A stretch of 56,247 bases of DNA from Robertmurraya dakarensis (lineage in GTDB: Bacteria; Bacillota; Bacilli; Bacillales; Cytobacillaceae): the NCBI RefSeq assembly GCF_900156875.1, contig NZ_LT707408.1, positions 607,107 to 663,353 of the forward strand, given 5' to 3'. Below, one piece after another: positions 24,481 to 32,669 of this stretch. The position numbers and the translations under genes are program-made. The notes under the pieces are model-generated. The model was not told where the DNA came from and ran no database searches. It saw only the letters and a list, made by a program, of their open reading frames with translations. Each line of letters begins with the position of its first letter. The first letter of the stretch is position 1.

Positions 24481-25512
24481 ATGAAAAAAGTAGTGCTGTA
24501 TTTATTGTCATTGGCCGTCGTCATGATAATTGCAGGTTGTTCTTCATCAGCAAGTTCGGAGGATAAGGATACAATAAGAATGGCATGGCTTCCAAACGAA
24601 TCAGGTGCAGATCTTGTGGAAGCTAGAGATGAGATTGGCAAAATAATTGAAGAAAAGACAGGGATGAAAGTAGAGCATCAAACGACAACAGATTATATTG
24701 TCGCGATTGAAGCAATTGCAAATGGAAATGCGGATGTAGCCTTTTTAGGGGCACAAGGATACATAGAAGCACATAACAAAAACGAAAATGTGCTGCCATT
24801 AGTGGTTCCGACAGGTGCTTCTGGAACACTAGATGATGCCGTCTATTACAGCTGGTTAGCGGTTCAAAAAGGAAATGAAGATCAATATAAAGATGGTGAT
24901 GGGTATGCCATCGATGAGATTCAAGGAAAAAGATTCTCATTTGTATCAAATAGTTCTACATCAGGGTTCAAGGTTCCGTCAACAGGTATTGTAGATTACT
25001 TCAGTAAAAAAGAAGAGTTCAGCTCTTTAACAGCAGAGGATCTATTAGAAGGCGGCGATGATAAATTCTTTACTGAAGTACTATTTGGCGGTTCTCACCA
25101 AGGATCTGCGGTTAACTTGCTCTCAGATAAAGTGGATGTTGCAGCTTTTTGTGATACATGTGTCAATAACTATGTAGAACTAGCAGAAGGCGAGGAGAAT
25201 CGACCTGGTTCTGTTTATCGAGTATTAGATGATGCAGCTGAACCGTTTAACACAGTGGCAGGAAAAGAGTTCAGCCTCATTTCCGTAACGCCAGTGTTAA
25301 ATGCTCCATTTGTTATGAATACAGAAACGATCAGTGAAGATCTTCAAAAGCAGCTTCTCGATATTATGACATCAGATGAGATTGCAGAAAATGAAAAAGT
25401 CTTTGTTCCTGAGGATTCAGAGTTTTCCGGACTGTTCAAAAAGACAGCAGACGAACGATTAGTAGAAGTAGAGGACGCTTGGTTCAATCCAATTCGCGAG
25501 CTTTCTAAATAA
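24481..25512 (+). CDS. phnD: Phosphonate ABC transporter substrate-binding lipoprotein PhnD
   Basis: 343 residues. Type II lipoprotein signal with lipobox IAGC (Cys20), then a PhnD/TauT-type periplasmic-binding fold. Ligand-region motifs: IRMAWLPNESG at the mature N-terminus, ADVAFLGAQGYI, SFVSNSSTSGFKVPS and FGGSHQGSAVNLLSDKVDVAAFC. Anchored outside the membrane, it delivers phosphonates to PhnE1/E2/C. A TTGACA at 24411 may belong to a promoter, but no good -10 follows. Transporter genes lying after the lyase genes is a common Gram-positive order. Confidence 0.93.
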   Translation: MKKVVLYLLSLAVVMIIAGCSSSASSEDKDTIRMAWLPNESGADLVEARDEIGKIIEEKTGMKVEHQTTTDYIVAIEAIANGNADVAFLGAQGYIEAHNKNENVLPLVVPTGASGTLDDAVYYSWLAVQKGNEDQYKDGDGYAIDEIQGKRFSFVSNSSTSGFKVPSTGIVDYFSKKEEFSSLTAEDLLEGGDDKFFTEVLFGGSHQGSAVNLLSDKVDVAAFCDTCVNNYVELAEGEENRPGSVYRVLDDAAEPFNTVAGKEFSLISVTPVLNAPFVMNTETISEDLQKQLLDIMTSDEIAENEKVFVPEDSEFSGLFKKTADERLVEVEDAWFNPIRELSK

Positions 25513-25535
25513 GAGATAGTAAGGAGAGTTAACAA

Positions 25536-26324
25536 ATGACAGCTTTACTTCAAGTTAATAATTTAACCAAGCAATTTGGTCATGATGCTAAAGCTTTATC
25601 AGACGTTGGCTTCTCCGTTCAGGAAGGAGAGTTTGTTTCAATTATTGGTCCCTCGGGGGCTGGGAAATCAACTCTCCTTCGCTGCATTAATCGAATGGTT
25701 GATGCGACTAGCGGAGAAATCATGTTTGACGGTGTGAATGTGCTGAACTTAAAGAAAAAGGAATTAAAAAAGGTTCGCACGAAAATCGGTATGATTTTTC
25801 AACACTATAATTTAGTTAATCGCTTAACGGTGATTGAGAATACGCTCCATGGTAAATTAGGCTGCAAATCTACATTATCAGGAGTTCTAGGCCTTTACAA
25901 TCGAGAGGAAAAGGAACAGGCCATGCATATTCTTGGGTTGTTAGGATTAGATGATTTCATCTATAAACGGGCAGATCAATTAAGCGGCGGGCAAAAGCAG
26001 CGTGTCGGGATTTCGCGTGCCTTGATCCAAAATCCTAGAATGCTTCTATGTGATGAACCGATTGCTTCGCTGGACCCTAATTCAGCAAAAGTGATTATGG
26101 ATTATTTAAAAAATATTTCCGTTAATATGGGGATCACGGTTCTTGTCAATCTTCATCAAGTGGACGTGGCTTTGAAGTATTCCGATAAAATCATTGGGAT
26201 AAATGGTGGTCAAGTTGTGTTCATTGGAGCTCCCAAACACATGACGAGGGCTGATATCCAGCGGATTTACGGCTCAGAAGCGGAAGATCTTATTTTCGAC
26301 GCAGGTGGCATACATGCAGGCTGA
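25536..26324 (+). CDS. phnC: Phosphonate ABC transporter ATP-binding protein PhnC
   Basis: 262 residues. ATPase with GPSGAGKST, Q-loop IFQHYNLV, signature LSGGQKQRVGIS and LLCDEPIASLDP. The H-loop NLHQVDVA is the PhnC type. RLTVIENTLHGKLG is also characteristic. It overlaps phnE1 by 11 bp. Confidence 0.94.
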   Translation: MTALLQVNNLTKQFGHDAKALSDVGFSVQEGEFVSIIGPSGAGKSTLLRCINRMVDATSGEIMFDGVNVLNLKKKELKKVRTKIGMIFQHYNLVNRLTVIENTLHGKLGCKSTLSGVLGLYNREEKEQAMHILGLLGLDDFIYKRADQLSGGQKQRVGISRALIQNPRMLLCDEPIASLDPNSAKVIMDYLKNISVNMGITVLVNLHQVDVALKYSDKIIGINGGQVVFIGAPKHMTRADIQRIYGSEAEDLIFDAGGIHAG

Positions 26325-27099
26325 TATTTTTGTAAAAAAGAAACGAAATTCATTTCTATTTCTAGCAGTTTTAGCTGCGGTAACTTTTTTAGCGATTATC
26401 ATTACAGAATACGATGTCGTCAAAGGGTTTACTTCCTTGCCAAATGCGATTGGGTGGGCGCTGGCAAACTTTTACCCGACACAGGAGTCGCTCGCGAAGC
26501 TTCCTGATATATTGGATAAGATGATTGAAACGGTGCTAGTTTCATTAGCGGCGACAACTGTCGCAGCCGTTTTTGCTATTTTGTTTGCAATTTTGGGATC
26601 TAATACAACAAGAGTGAATGCTTTATTTGGAAGCATATGCAGAGGAGTTGCGACAGTTTTTCGTAATATTGATGTTGCAGCATGGGCGATGATCCTTTTA
26701 TTCTCTTTTGGTCAAAGTACACTGACTGGTTATTTTGCCTTATTTTTTGGATCCTTTGGATTTTTAACAAGAGCTTTTGTGGAAAGTATTGACGAGGTAA
26801 GTGGAAATTCAGTAGAAGCCTTGAGAGCAACGGGTGCCAGCTACTTTTCAATTATTTCTCAGTCCGTTCTGCCTTCGAGCACCCCCCAAATGATTAGCTG
26901 GATCTTGTTTATGATTGAAACGAATATTAGAAGTGCTACTTTGATCGGATTGTTAACAGGTTCAGGGATTGGTTTTACGTTTAATTTATACTATAAGAGC
27001 TTGAGTTATGATGTTGCTAGTTTAGTAGTGGTCGTGATTATCATTGTGATTTTAGGAATAGAAATGATATCCAATTATGTAAGGAGGGTGATTTTATAA
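26314..27099 (+). CDS. phnE: Phosphonate ABC transporter permease PhnE1
   Basis: 261 residues with about six membrane segments. The cytoplasmic coupling loop is EALRATGASYFSIISQSVLPSSTPQMISW. The usual tandem pair of PhnE paralogs follows. ATG 26314 is supported by AGGTGG at 26303-26308 and lies inside the end of phnC. The stop codon overlaps the next start by one base. Confidence 0.9.
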   Translation: MQADIFVKKKRNSFLFLAVLAAVTFLAIIITEYDVVKGFTSLPNAIGWALANFYPTQESLAKLPDILDKMIETVLVSLAATTVAAVFAILFAILGSNTTRVNALFGSICRGVATVFRNIDVAAWAMILLFSFGQSTLTGYFALFFGSFGFLTRAFVESIDEVSGNSVEALRATGASYFSIISQSVLPSSTPQMISWILFMIETNIRSATLIGLLTGSGIGFTFNLYYKSLSYDVASLVVVVIIIVILGIEMISNYVRRVIL

Positions 27100-27959
27100 T
27101 GGAGGTAAACGAACAAATTTCAGCCCAGAGGCAACTGTTAAAAACCCGTCCTCATAATAGGATGAAAGTTAAACCTTTGACGAAATCAGCATTCGTAACA
27201 AGAATAACACTGTTCAGCCTTGCTGTCTTAACGATTTATGCTTTTTTCACTTTTGATTATAAGGACATCGATTTTGTCGATGCTGTACTGTTGACAATCG
27301 CAAATCTCAAGGCGATGTTCTTTGAACCACATCTCAAACATTTTACATTCTCACATGCGTTCTATCAGGTATTTGTCACATTGGGCCTGGCATTTTTAAC
27401 GACTTTATTCGGTGCGGTAATCGCTGTATTTCTCGGTTTATTTGCTGCAGAAAATCTTTCTTCTAAATGGATTTCTACCATGATAAAAGGTTTTGTAGCT
27501 TTTATAAGAGCTGTTCCGACTGTGCTTTGGGTATTAATATTTGCGGTTGCGGCGGGGCTTGGAAGTGTGGCGGCTGTTATCGGGATGACTTTTCACAGTG
27601 TGAGCTACTTAATTAAAGCCTATTCGGAGTCTTTTGAAGAGCTTGATAAAGGCGTGATTGAAGCTCTGCAGGCTAGCGGTGCAAGCTTCTGGCAGATTGT
27701 CTTCCAAGCGGTGATTCCATCGTCGATTACTTATATGATTTCATGGACTTTTCTGCGATTTGAAATTAACTTTGCAGTAGCTGTAGCGATGGGAGCGGCT
27801 GCGGGTGCTGGAGGAATTGGCTTTGATATGTTCATGGCAAGCGGTTTCTATTTGGATATTAGAGAAATTGGTGCCATCACATATTTTATTTTGGCAGTGG
27901 CAATCTTGCTTGAGGTCTTTGCCACAAAGGTAAAAAGAAAATTAAAGGTAAATGCTTAA
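27099..27959 (+). CDS. phnE: Phosphonate ABC transporter permease PhnE2
   Basis: 286 residues with about six membrane segments after a 35-residue cytoplasmic N-terminus. Coupling loop EALQASGASFWQIVFQAVIPSSITYMISW is clearly paralogous to that of PhnE1. The two probably form the heterodimeric channel with PhnC and PhnD. Last gene of the phosphonate block; no clear hairpin terminator before the cobalamin riboswitch promoter. Confidence 0.9.
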   Translation: MEVNEQISAQRQLLKTRPHNRMKVKPLTKSAFVTRITLFSLAVLTIYAFFTFDYKDIDFVDAVLLTIANLKAMFFEPHLKHFTFSHAFYQVFVTLGLAFLTTLFGAVIAVFLGLFAAENLSSKWISTMIKGFVAFIRAVPTVLWVLIFAVAAGLGSVAAVIGMTFHSVSYLIKAYSESFEELDKGVIEALQASGASFWQIVFQAVIPSSITYMISWTFLRFEINFAVAVAMGAAAGAGGIGFDMFMASGFYLDIREIGAITYFILAVAILLEVFATKVKRKLKVNA

Positions 27960-27993
27960 GCTATTGTTTATACAGAAAGTTTTGAAATCAGCA

Positions 27994-28022
27994 TTGACCA
28001 AAATCAAATATCGATGTAGGAT
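27994..28022 (+). promoter_or_regulatory. Probable sigma-A promoter of the cobalamin riboswitch-cobT unit
   Basis: TTGACC at 27994-27999 and TAGGAT at 28017-28022 with 17-bp spacing, about 26 bp before the riboswitch. Confidence 0.6.
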
Positions 28023-28047
28023 AATAATGCGAGATGACAAATTAATA

Positions 28048-28207
28048 AAAGCAATAGGTGCCCTTCGGGGAGAATAGGGAATGAAGTGAAAATCTTCAGC
28101 GGACCCACCACTGTGTTGAGGAGTTTTATTAGAAACGCCACTGAATATCCATTCGGGAAGGCCTAATAAAATGATGAATCTTAGTCAGGAGACCTGCCTA
28201 TTGCTTT
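28048..28207 (+). ncRNA. Cobalamin (AdoCbl) riboswitch
   Basis: The 11-bp P1 pairs AAAGCAATAGG (28048-28058) with CCTATTGCTTT (28197-28207). Hallmark conserved blocks are visible: the AGGTGCC start, GGGAA, the GACCC-CCACTGT segment, GCCACTG, and the class-defining GTCAGGAGACCTGCC near the 3' end. It is followed by a terminator, so ligand binding probably stops transcription of cobT. Confidence 0.93.
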
Positions 28208-28225
28208 GTTGTTGTAGATGATGGA

Positions 28226-28272
28226 AAAGTCTGCAGTTTATTTGCTATTTGAATAAACTGTGGGCTTTTTTT
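28226..28272 (+). terminator. Attenuator of the cobalamin riboswitch
   Basis: A 17-bp stem (28226-28242 with 28252-28268, a few G-T pairs) ending in a run of T, directly before the cobT ribosome binding site. This is the expression platform. Confidence 0.88.
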
Positions 28273-28296
28273 ATGTTATAAAGGAGGAAAATGAAG

Positions 28297-29346
28297 ATGG
28301 ATTTACTGCAGAAAACGATTAAGAGAATTTCAGAACCTGATCATGAAATGATGGAATCAGCAAAGCTTAGGGTCGATCATTTGATTAAGCCGCCTAAAAG
28401 CCTGGGACGGTTAGAAGAGATTGCTGTTCAATTATCAGGAATAACTGGTAAGCTTTATCCTGTATTGGATCGTAAAGCGGTGATTGTTATGGCTGCTGAC
28501 CACGGTGTTTATGAAGAGGGAATCTCAAGTAATCCCCAAGGAGTGACCATCGCTCAGACACAACTTTTTCCTAAAGGGCTGACAGGTGTGTGTGCCATTG
28601 GAAAGATATCTGGAGCTGAAATTGTCGCTGTGGATGTCGGTGTAAAAGGAGAAATTCCCGATGATAGTGGTGTCATCATTCGAAAAATAAAGAATGGGAC
28701 AGATAATATGGCAAAAGGGCCTGCGATGACTAGGGAAGAAGCTGTACAAGCGATTGAGGTTGGCATAGAGATTGCAAATGAAGAGATTAAAAAGGGCGTT
28801 CAGTTACTTGCGACAGGCGAGATGGGAATTGGGAATACAACGCCTAGTACGGCCATTCTTGCTGTATTGGGAGATATTGATCCTCTAGAAATAACTGGAA
28901 GAGGAGCAGGGGTTGGCCATGGAGGGTTAGAGCACAAAGCCGAAGTGATTCGGAAATCAATCCAACTGAACAATCCAGATCGTACTGATGGACTTGATGT
29001 TCTTGCCAAAGTAGGCGGCTTGGAAATCGGCGGTATGGCAGGTGTCATGATTGGCGCTGCTGCAAACAGGATTCCGGTAGTCGTTGATGGCTTTATTTCT
29101 ACCGTAGCAGCTTTAATTGCTGTTTCTATTGAACCAAAGGTAAAGAGTTATTTGATTCCTTCTCATAATTCGATGGAGCCTGGCGGGAAAAAAGCTAGTG
29201 AACTGCTGGGTGTCAAACCAATGCTTGAAATGGAAATGTGCCTTGGCGAAGGTTCTGGAGCAGCGTTAGCCTTCCCAATTATTGAAGCGGCTTGCAGTAT
29301 GATGAAAAATATGGCGACTTTTTCTGAGGTTGGCATGGAAATCTAG
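28297..29346 (+). CDS. cobT: Nicotinate-nucleotide:dimethylbenzimidazole phosphoribosyltransferase CobT
   Basis: 349 residues, normal length. It activates the lower ligand of cobalamin by making alpha-ribazole phosphate. Family motifs: IKPPKSLGRLEEIAVQLSGI, VMAADHGVYEEGIS, GEMGIGNTTPSTA, GRGAGV and EMCLGEGSGAA containing the catalytic glutamate. ATG 28297 is preferred to ATG 28291 since AAGGAGG (28281-28287) is 9 bp away rather than 3. No other cobalamin gene is in the window. The B12 riboswitch makes this a regulated solitary gene, consistent with salvage or ligand remodelling. Confidence 0.94.
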   Translation: MDLLQKTIKRISEPDHEMMESAKLRVDHLIKPPKSLGRLEEIAVQLSGITGKLYPVLDRKAVIVMAADHGVYEEGISSNPQGVTIAQTQLFPKGLTGVCAIGKISGAEIVAVDVGVKGEIPDDSGVIIRKIKNGTDNMAKGPAMTREEAVQAIEVGIEIANEEIKKGVQLLATGEMGIGNTTPSTAILAVLGDIDPLEITGRGAGVGHGGLEHKAEVIRKSIQLNNPDRTDGLDVLAKVGGLEIGGMAGVMIGAAANRIPVVVDGFISTVAALIAVSIEPKVKSYLIPSHNSMEPGGKKASELLGVKPMLEMEMCLGEGSGAALAFPIIEAACSMMKNMATFSEVGMEI

Positions 29347-29761
29347 AAGTTTGTGATTATCGATTTTTAGTATTTACACCAAAATTGAGGAGATGTGCAT
29401 AGGAAATTTGCCATGCTTTTAGGTGAAGAATTTACGGGTACTTTATAGAGGGGAGACTTTAAAAGCAGAAATAAAGGGAGAATTTCCTGCTAATGTATAC
29501 AGGGGAGTCATAAAAAGCAAATATAAGGGGAGAAATTCCGGTTATCGGCTCTTATTAAGGCAAAAATCAAAGATTTGGATCACATAACCGGAAAAAATCC
29601 CTTTATTTTTTAGGAAATATGGATATTTCCCAATTTAGAGGGATTTTTTCCGTTTATTTTTCAAACGCAGTGAAAGCAACCTATTTAAATTGCTATTAAC
29701 TGGTTTACACCTTTAAAAGAGAACCCGGTACTCACAAGAACGGAGTACCGTCTCCTCCTCA
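29347..29761. repeat. Intergenic region with four degenerate 22-bp repeats
   Basis: This 415-bp gene-free stretch holds four related motifs of the form ATAAGGGGA-N4-TTCCGGTTAT. They are at 29471-29494 (+), 29523-29545 (+), 29584-29606 (inverted) and 29636-29657 (+). The second and third, and the third and fourth, can pair; CGGAAAAAATCCCT (29589-29602) is perfectly complementary to 29639-29652. No reading frame with a ribosome binding site was seen. It resembles the short hairpin repeats scattered in some Bacillus genomes. Confidence 0.65.
29726..29750 (-). terminator. Terminator of the ACT/UPF0210 operon
   Basis: CGGTACTC/GAGTACCG stem just past the UPF0210 stop codon, followed on the minus strand by a moderately T-rich tail. 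Confidence 0.6.
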
Positions 29762-31123
29762 TTAGTTAATCAACGACTGAAGCGGAGCTGGGATCCGGCC
29801 GGCGCGGCTGATCATTTTTTCTGAGCTGAACGGATTGACGCCCATCACCGGTGCACGACCGAGCAGGCCGCCAAATTCAACCATATCGCCTTCCTTCTTA
29901 CCAGGGACAGGGATGATGCGAACGGCCGTTGTTTTCTTATTAATCATTCCGATTGCTGCTTCATCGGCAATAATTGCAGAGAGTGTGGCAGGGCTGACAT
30001 CGCCTGTTACTGCAATCATATCTAACCCAACGGAACATACGCAGGTCATCGCTTCAAGCTTGGAAAGCGTAAGGGCGTTATCCTCAATTCCCCGAATCAT
30101 GCCGTTATCCTCACTAACCGGAATGAACGCACCGCTCAAGCCTCCGACATAAGAACTAGCCATGGCACCGCCTTTTTTTACAGCATCATTCATGAGAGCT
30201 AATGCAGCTATTGTTCCGTGTGTACCGACACGTTCCAAGCCGATTTCCTCAAGAATTTCTGCCACACTGTCATTCATAGCGTTTGTAGGGGCAAGAGAGA
30301 GGTCCATAATTCCAAATGGAACTTCTAGTCTTTTCGCTACTTCACGGCCAATTAATTCACCGGCTCTCGTTATTTTAAAAGCAGTCTTTTTAATGATATC
30401 GGCTACTTCACCAAGATCGGCATCAGGGTAGCGTTTCAGTGCATTCAAGACAACACCGGGTCCGCTTACGCCAACATTGATCACGACTTCACCTTCTCCA
30501 GCACCGTGGAAAGCTCCGGCCATAAACGGATTGTCCTCAACAGGATTACAGAAAATCACGAGTTTAGCACAGGCTAGTCCATTTGTGTCTTTAGACTTTT
30601 CAGCTGCATCCTTCATTATTACACCCATTTGACGGACAGCATCCATATTAATGCCGGAACGTGTTGTACCTACTGATACAGAACCGCAGACGCGTTCTGT
30701 AACACTTAATGCTTCAGGAAGGGCATCAAGCAATGTTTGGTCTCCTTTAGAAATCCCTTTATGGACAAGTGCGGAATAGCCGCCGATGAAATCAATCCCC
30801 AAGAGGACGGCGGCACGATCTAGTGTTTTCGCAAGCTCGACCGCTTGTTCAACCGTAGCATTTCCCAGTATTTCTGAGATTGGCGTGATCGAAATGCGTT
30901 TATTAATGATTGGAATTCCATATTCTTTTCCGACCGTTTCCGCCGTTTCTCGTAAATGCTCTGCATAATGAGTGATTTTATCAAAAACCTTCTTATTCAT
31001 TTTATCAAAATCAGAATCAGCACAATCCCTTAAATTAATGCCCATTGTGACAGTGCGGATATCTAAATTTTCAATCTGTACCATGCGGATGGTTTCCATC
31101 ATTTCCTGCAGCTCAAAATTCAT
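29762..31123 (-). CDS. UPF0210 (PFL/DUF711) family protein
   Basis: 453 residues, full length for this conserved but uncharacterised family, which has a fold related to pyruvate formate-lyase. Recognisable segments: [51 protein letters not shown] and [20 protein letters not shown]-like [15 protein letters not shown] 31123 with AGAGGAG before it was chosen rather than an upstream ATG inside the preceding gene. It follows the ACT-domain gene by 16 bp behind a glycine riboswitch, which ties it to glycine or one-carbon metabolism. The biochemical function is unknown. Confidence 0.85.
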   Translation of the reverse strand: MNFELQEMMETIRMVQIENLDIRTVTMGINLRDCADSDFDKMNKKVFDKITHYAEHLRETAETVGKEYGIPIINKRISITPISEILGNATVEQAVELAKTLDRAAVLLGIDFIGGYSALVHKGISKGDQTLLDALPEALSVTERVCGSVSVGTTRSGINMDAVRQMGVIMKDAAEKSKDTNGLACAKLVIFCNPVEDNPFMAGAFHGAGEGEVVINVGVSGPGVVLNALKRYPDADLGEVADIIKKTAFKITRAGELIGREVAKRLEVPFGIMDLSLAPTNAMNDSVAEILEEIGLERVGTHGTIAALALMNDAVKKGGAMASSYVGGLSGAFIPVSEDNGMIRGIEDNALTLSKLEAMTCVCSVGLDMIAVTGDVSPATLSAIIADEAAIGMINKKTTAVRIIPVPGKKEGDMVEFGGLLGRAPVMGVNPFSSEKMISRAGRIPAPLQSLIN

Positions 31124-31139
31124 GTTTGACTCTCCTCTC

Positions 31140-31415
31140 TTAAACACGATGCATTGCTTGGAAGATTTCCTCAAGCTGGATGTTGATCGTCAGCCCTAAA
31201 GATTCTCCTAAATCGGCCAATTGCTCACGTAATTCCTCAAGGTTTTCAAAATTTGTTACATCGACTAACATCATCATCGTAAAAAAGTCCTGCAGGATCG
31301 TTTGACTAATATCAAGAATATTTACGTTTTGATCGGATAGTAAGGTTGTTACTTTCGCAATAATTCCTACTTGGTCTTTTCCAATAACACTGACAATCGC
31401 TCGTTTCTGATTCAA
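31140..31415 (-). CDS. UPF0237 ACT-domain protein
   Basis: 91 residues, essentially a single ACT amino-acid-binding domain ([24 protein letters not shown] at the start, related to GcvR). TTG at 31415 is preferred because GAGGTGA lies 5 bp before it. A longer frame reaching ATG 31514 would run back through the riboswitch terminator and is not credible. UPF0237-UPF0210 pairs are widely conserved together. Here the ACT domain may sense glycine or serine and control its partner; this is inference. Confidence 0.83.
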   Translation of the reverse strand: MNQKRAIVSVIGKDQVGIIAKVTTLLSDQNVNILDISQTILQDFFTMMMLVDVTNFENLEELREQLADLGESLGLTINIQLEEIFQAMHRV

Positions 31416-31461
31416 TGTTCTCACCTCAATATAAGTTGTTTGGAGGGTATTATCACCCAAT

Positions 31462-31492
31462 AAAAAAAGAGATTGGGGCTTACCAATCTCTT
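31462..31492 (-). terminator. Expression-platform terminator of the glycine riboswitch
   Basis: AAGAGATTGG / CCAATCTCTT stem with a 6-nt loop followed, on the minus strand, by seven T. It lies between the aptamer and the ACT gene. Confidence 0.88.
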
Positions 31493-31524
31493 TCGGCGTT
31501 AGAATAACAAACATAGATTCGTTA

Positions 31525-31600
31525 CTCTTCTGTCCTTTTGCCTGAGATTGTGAATCCTTCGGCGCCGCTTGTCCTTTGCGGTCTCTCCAGAAGCTGCTCC
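31525..31600 (-). ncRNA. Glycine riboswitch (single aptamer)
   Basis: Read on the minus strand, the aptamer starts CTTCTGGAGAGACC, continues GCGGCGCCGAAGGA and ends CTCAGGCAAAAGGACAGAAG, the strongly conserved glycine aptamer blocks. CTTCTG and CAGAAG close P1. Only one aptamer is seen, not the common tandem. The downstream terminator suggests transcriptional control of the ACT/UPF0210 operon. Confidence 0.9.
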
Positions 31601-31657
31601 AGTTATAGTATGACCCATAACGTTCAACGCTTGCTTTTATTATTTTTACGAATCAAA

Positions 31658-31686
31658 ATATTATCAGTGTTTGTCTAATTGGTCAA
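31658..31686 (-). promoter_or_regulatory. Promoter of the glycine riboswitch operon
   Basis: On the minus strand, TTGACC (31681-31686) and TAATAT (31658-31663) are separated by 17 bp and lie about 55 bp before the aptamer. Confidence 0.7.
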
Positions 31687-31744
31687 TGAATAAATTATGA
31701 AAGTTTAGACATTCACAAAAGAAATATAATTCTTTTTTTAGAAG

Positions 31745-31772
31745 TTGACAAACATTGTCGATTTTTTAATGT
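31745..31772 (+). promoter_or_regulatory. Promoter of the DinB-like gene with overlapping dyad
   Basis: TTGACA (31745-31750) and TAATGT (31767-31772) with 16-bp spacing. A dyad GACAA-ACA-TTGTC (31747-31759) overlaps the -35 box and may be an operator for an unidentified repressor. Confidence 0.5.
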
Positions 31773-31879
31773 AGTGTGACAAGTTCTTTTATTGGATAAA
31801 ACCATGTTCACTGTTTATAATTGTTTATGTATACATCTGCGGAAAATTCTGAAAATAGTACATAAAATAGGAGGAGATA

Positions 31880-32326
31880 GTGGTGAGTGAATTAATTAAA
31901 TTGCAATTTGAATTATCAAGAGATGGTTTATTAAAGGATCTCGAAGGGGTTTCCCCTGAAGCTTTGGACGTGCAGCCAGAAGGATTTAATAACAATATTC
32001 GCTGGCATTTAGGTCATATTTTATCAGCAACTGAACAGTTTATGTTCGGCCGTAATGGTCAGCTTCCAGCGGTATATAACGACTATTTCGGGTATGGTTC
32101 AAAACCTGCCAACTGGACAGGTGATGTACCAGCAGCTGATGTACTTGTGGATCAGTTAAAAAGCCAGTTGAGCCGTATTAAAGAAATCCCGAATGAGGTA
32201 TTTGCTAACAAACTTCCAAAGCAAATTCTCGGCCAAAATACAGTAGGAGAGCTTGCAGCATTAGCCTCATACCATGAGGCGAATCATTGTGGACAAATTC
32301 ATGCAATGCTCCGAGTAGTAAAATAA
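31880..32326 (+). CDS. DinB-family metal-binding protein
   Basis: 148 residues. Four-helix DinB/YfiT-type protein. Candidate metal ligands are His in RWHLGHILSATEQF and the two histidines of HEANHCGQIHAM, the typical H-x(n)-HxxxH arrangement. Such proteins are often thiol-dependent S-transferases (bacillithiol in Bacillus) or DNA-damage-induced proteins; the role here is unknown. GTG at 31880 or the adjacent GTG at 31883 could start it, with AGGAGG at 31869-31874. It is a single-gene unit with a strong bidirectional terminator. Confidence 0.82.
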   Translation: MVSELIKLQFELSRDGLLKDLEGVSPEALDVQPEGFNNNIRWHLGHILSATEQFMFGRNGQLPAVYNDYFGYGSKPANWTGDVPAADVLVDQLKSQLSRIKEIPNEVFANKLPKQILGQNTVGELAALASYHEANHCGQIHAMLRVVK

Positions 32327-32340
32327 TATAACTTAAACAT

Positions 32341-32384
32341 AAAAAAAGCTGAACTCAAGTTTCTTCTTGAGTTCAGCTTTTTTT
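32341..32384. terminator. Bidirectional terminator
   Basis: A perfect 19-bp stem (32341-32359 with 32366-32384) with A-runs and T-runs at both ends. It serves the DinB-like gene on one side and the small minus-strand gene on the other. Confidence 0.9.
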
Positions 32385-32520
32385 AGCGCATTCTTCCCTG
32401 TTGAAATAAAGCTAATCGCCTTAACGTCGCACTGCTGAAGTCTGCTGCATCCTTATTTTTTAGTCTTTCCCTTATTGGATTACTATTAGGGATGTGGTCA
32501 ATCTTTACTTTTTGCGGCAT
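32383..32520 (-). CDS. Small 45-residue protein, function unknown
   Basis: A 46-codon frame beginning ATG at 32520 with a strong GAGGAGGT ribosome binding site. Its stop codon lies in the shared terminator stem, where the end of a gene should be. The product starts MPQKVKIDHIPNSNPIRERL and ends LFQQGRMR. It is basic, lacks a signal peptide or membrane segment, and has predicted helices. Spacing, ribosome binding site and terminator together support a real gene. No family is recognised. Confidence 0.65.
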   Translation of the reverse strand: MPQKVKIDHIPNSNPIRERLKNKDAADFSSATLRRLALFQQGRMR

Positions 32521-32669
32521 GACATACCTCCTCTATATAACTAACTTCCCCGTTAAAAAACTTTGTATGAAATAATATAAAAAAGACAGATTATGTCGAC
32601 GTTAACATGAAATAAATATGATAAAATTTCCATAAAGTCAATTCTAGGCCTTTTGGAAGGAGAAACAAT

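Noticed and set aside
31416-31514. Upstream extension of the ACT-domain protein to ATG 31514
   Set aside because: The added codons cross the riboswitch terminator hairpin, and a better start (TTG 31415 with GAGGTGA) exists.
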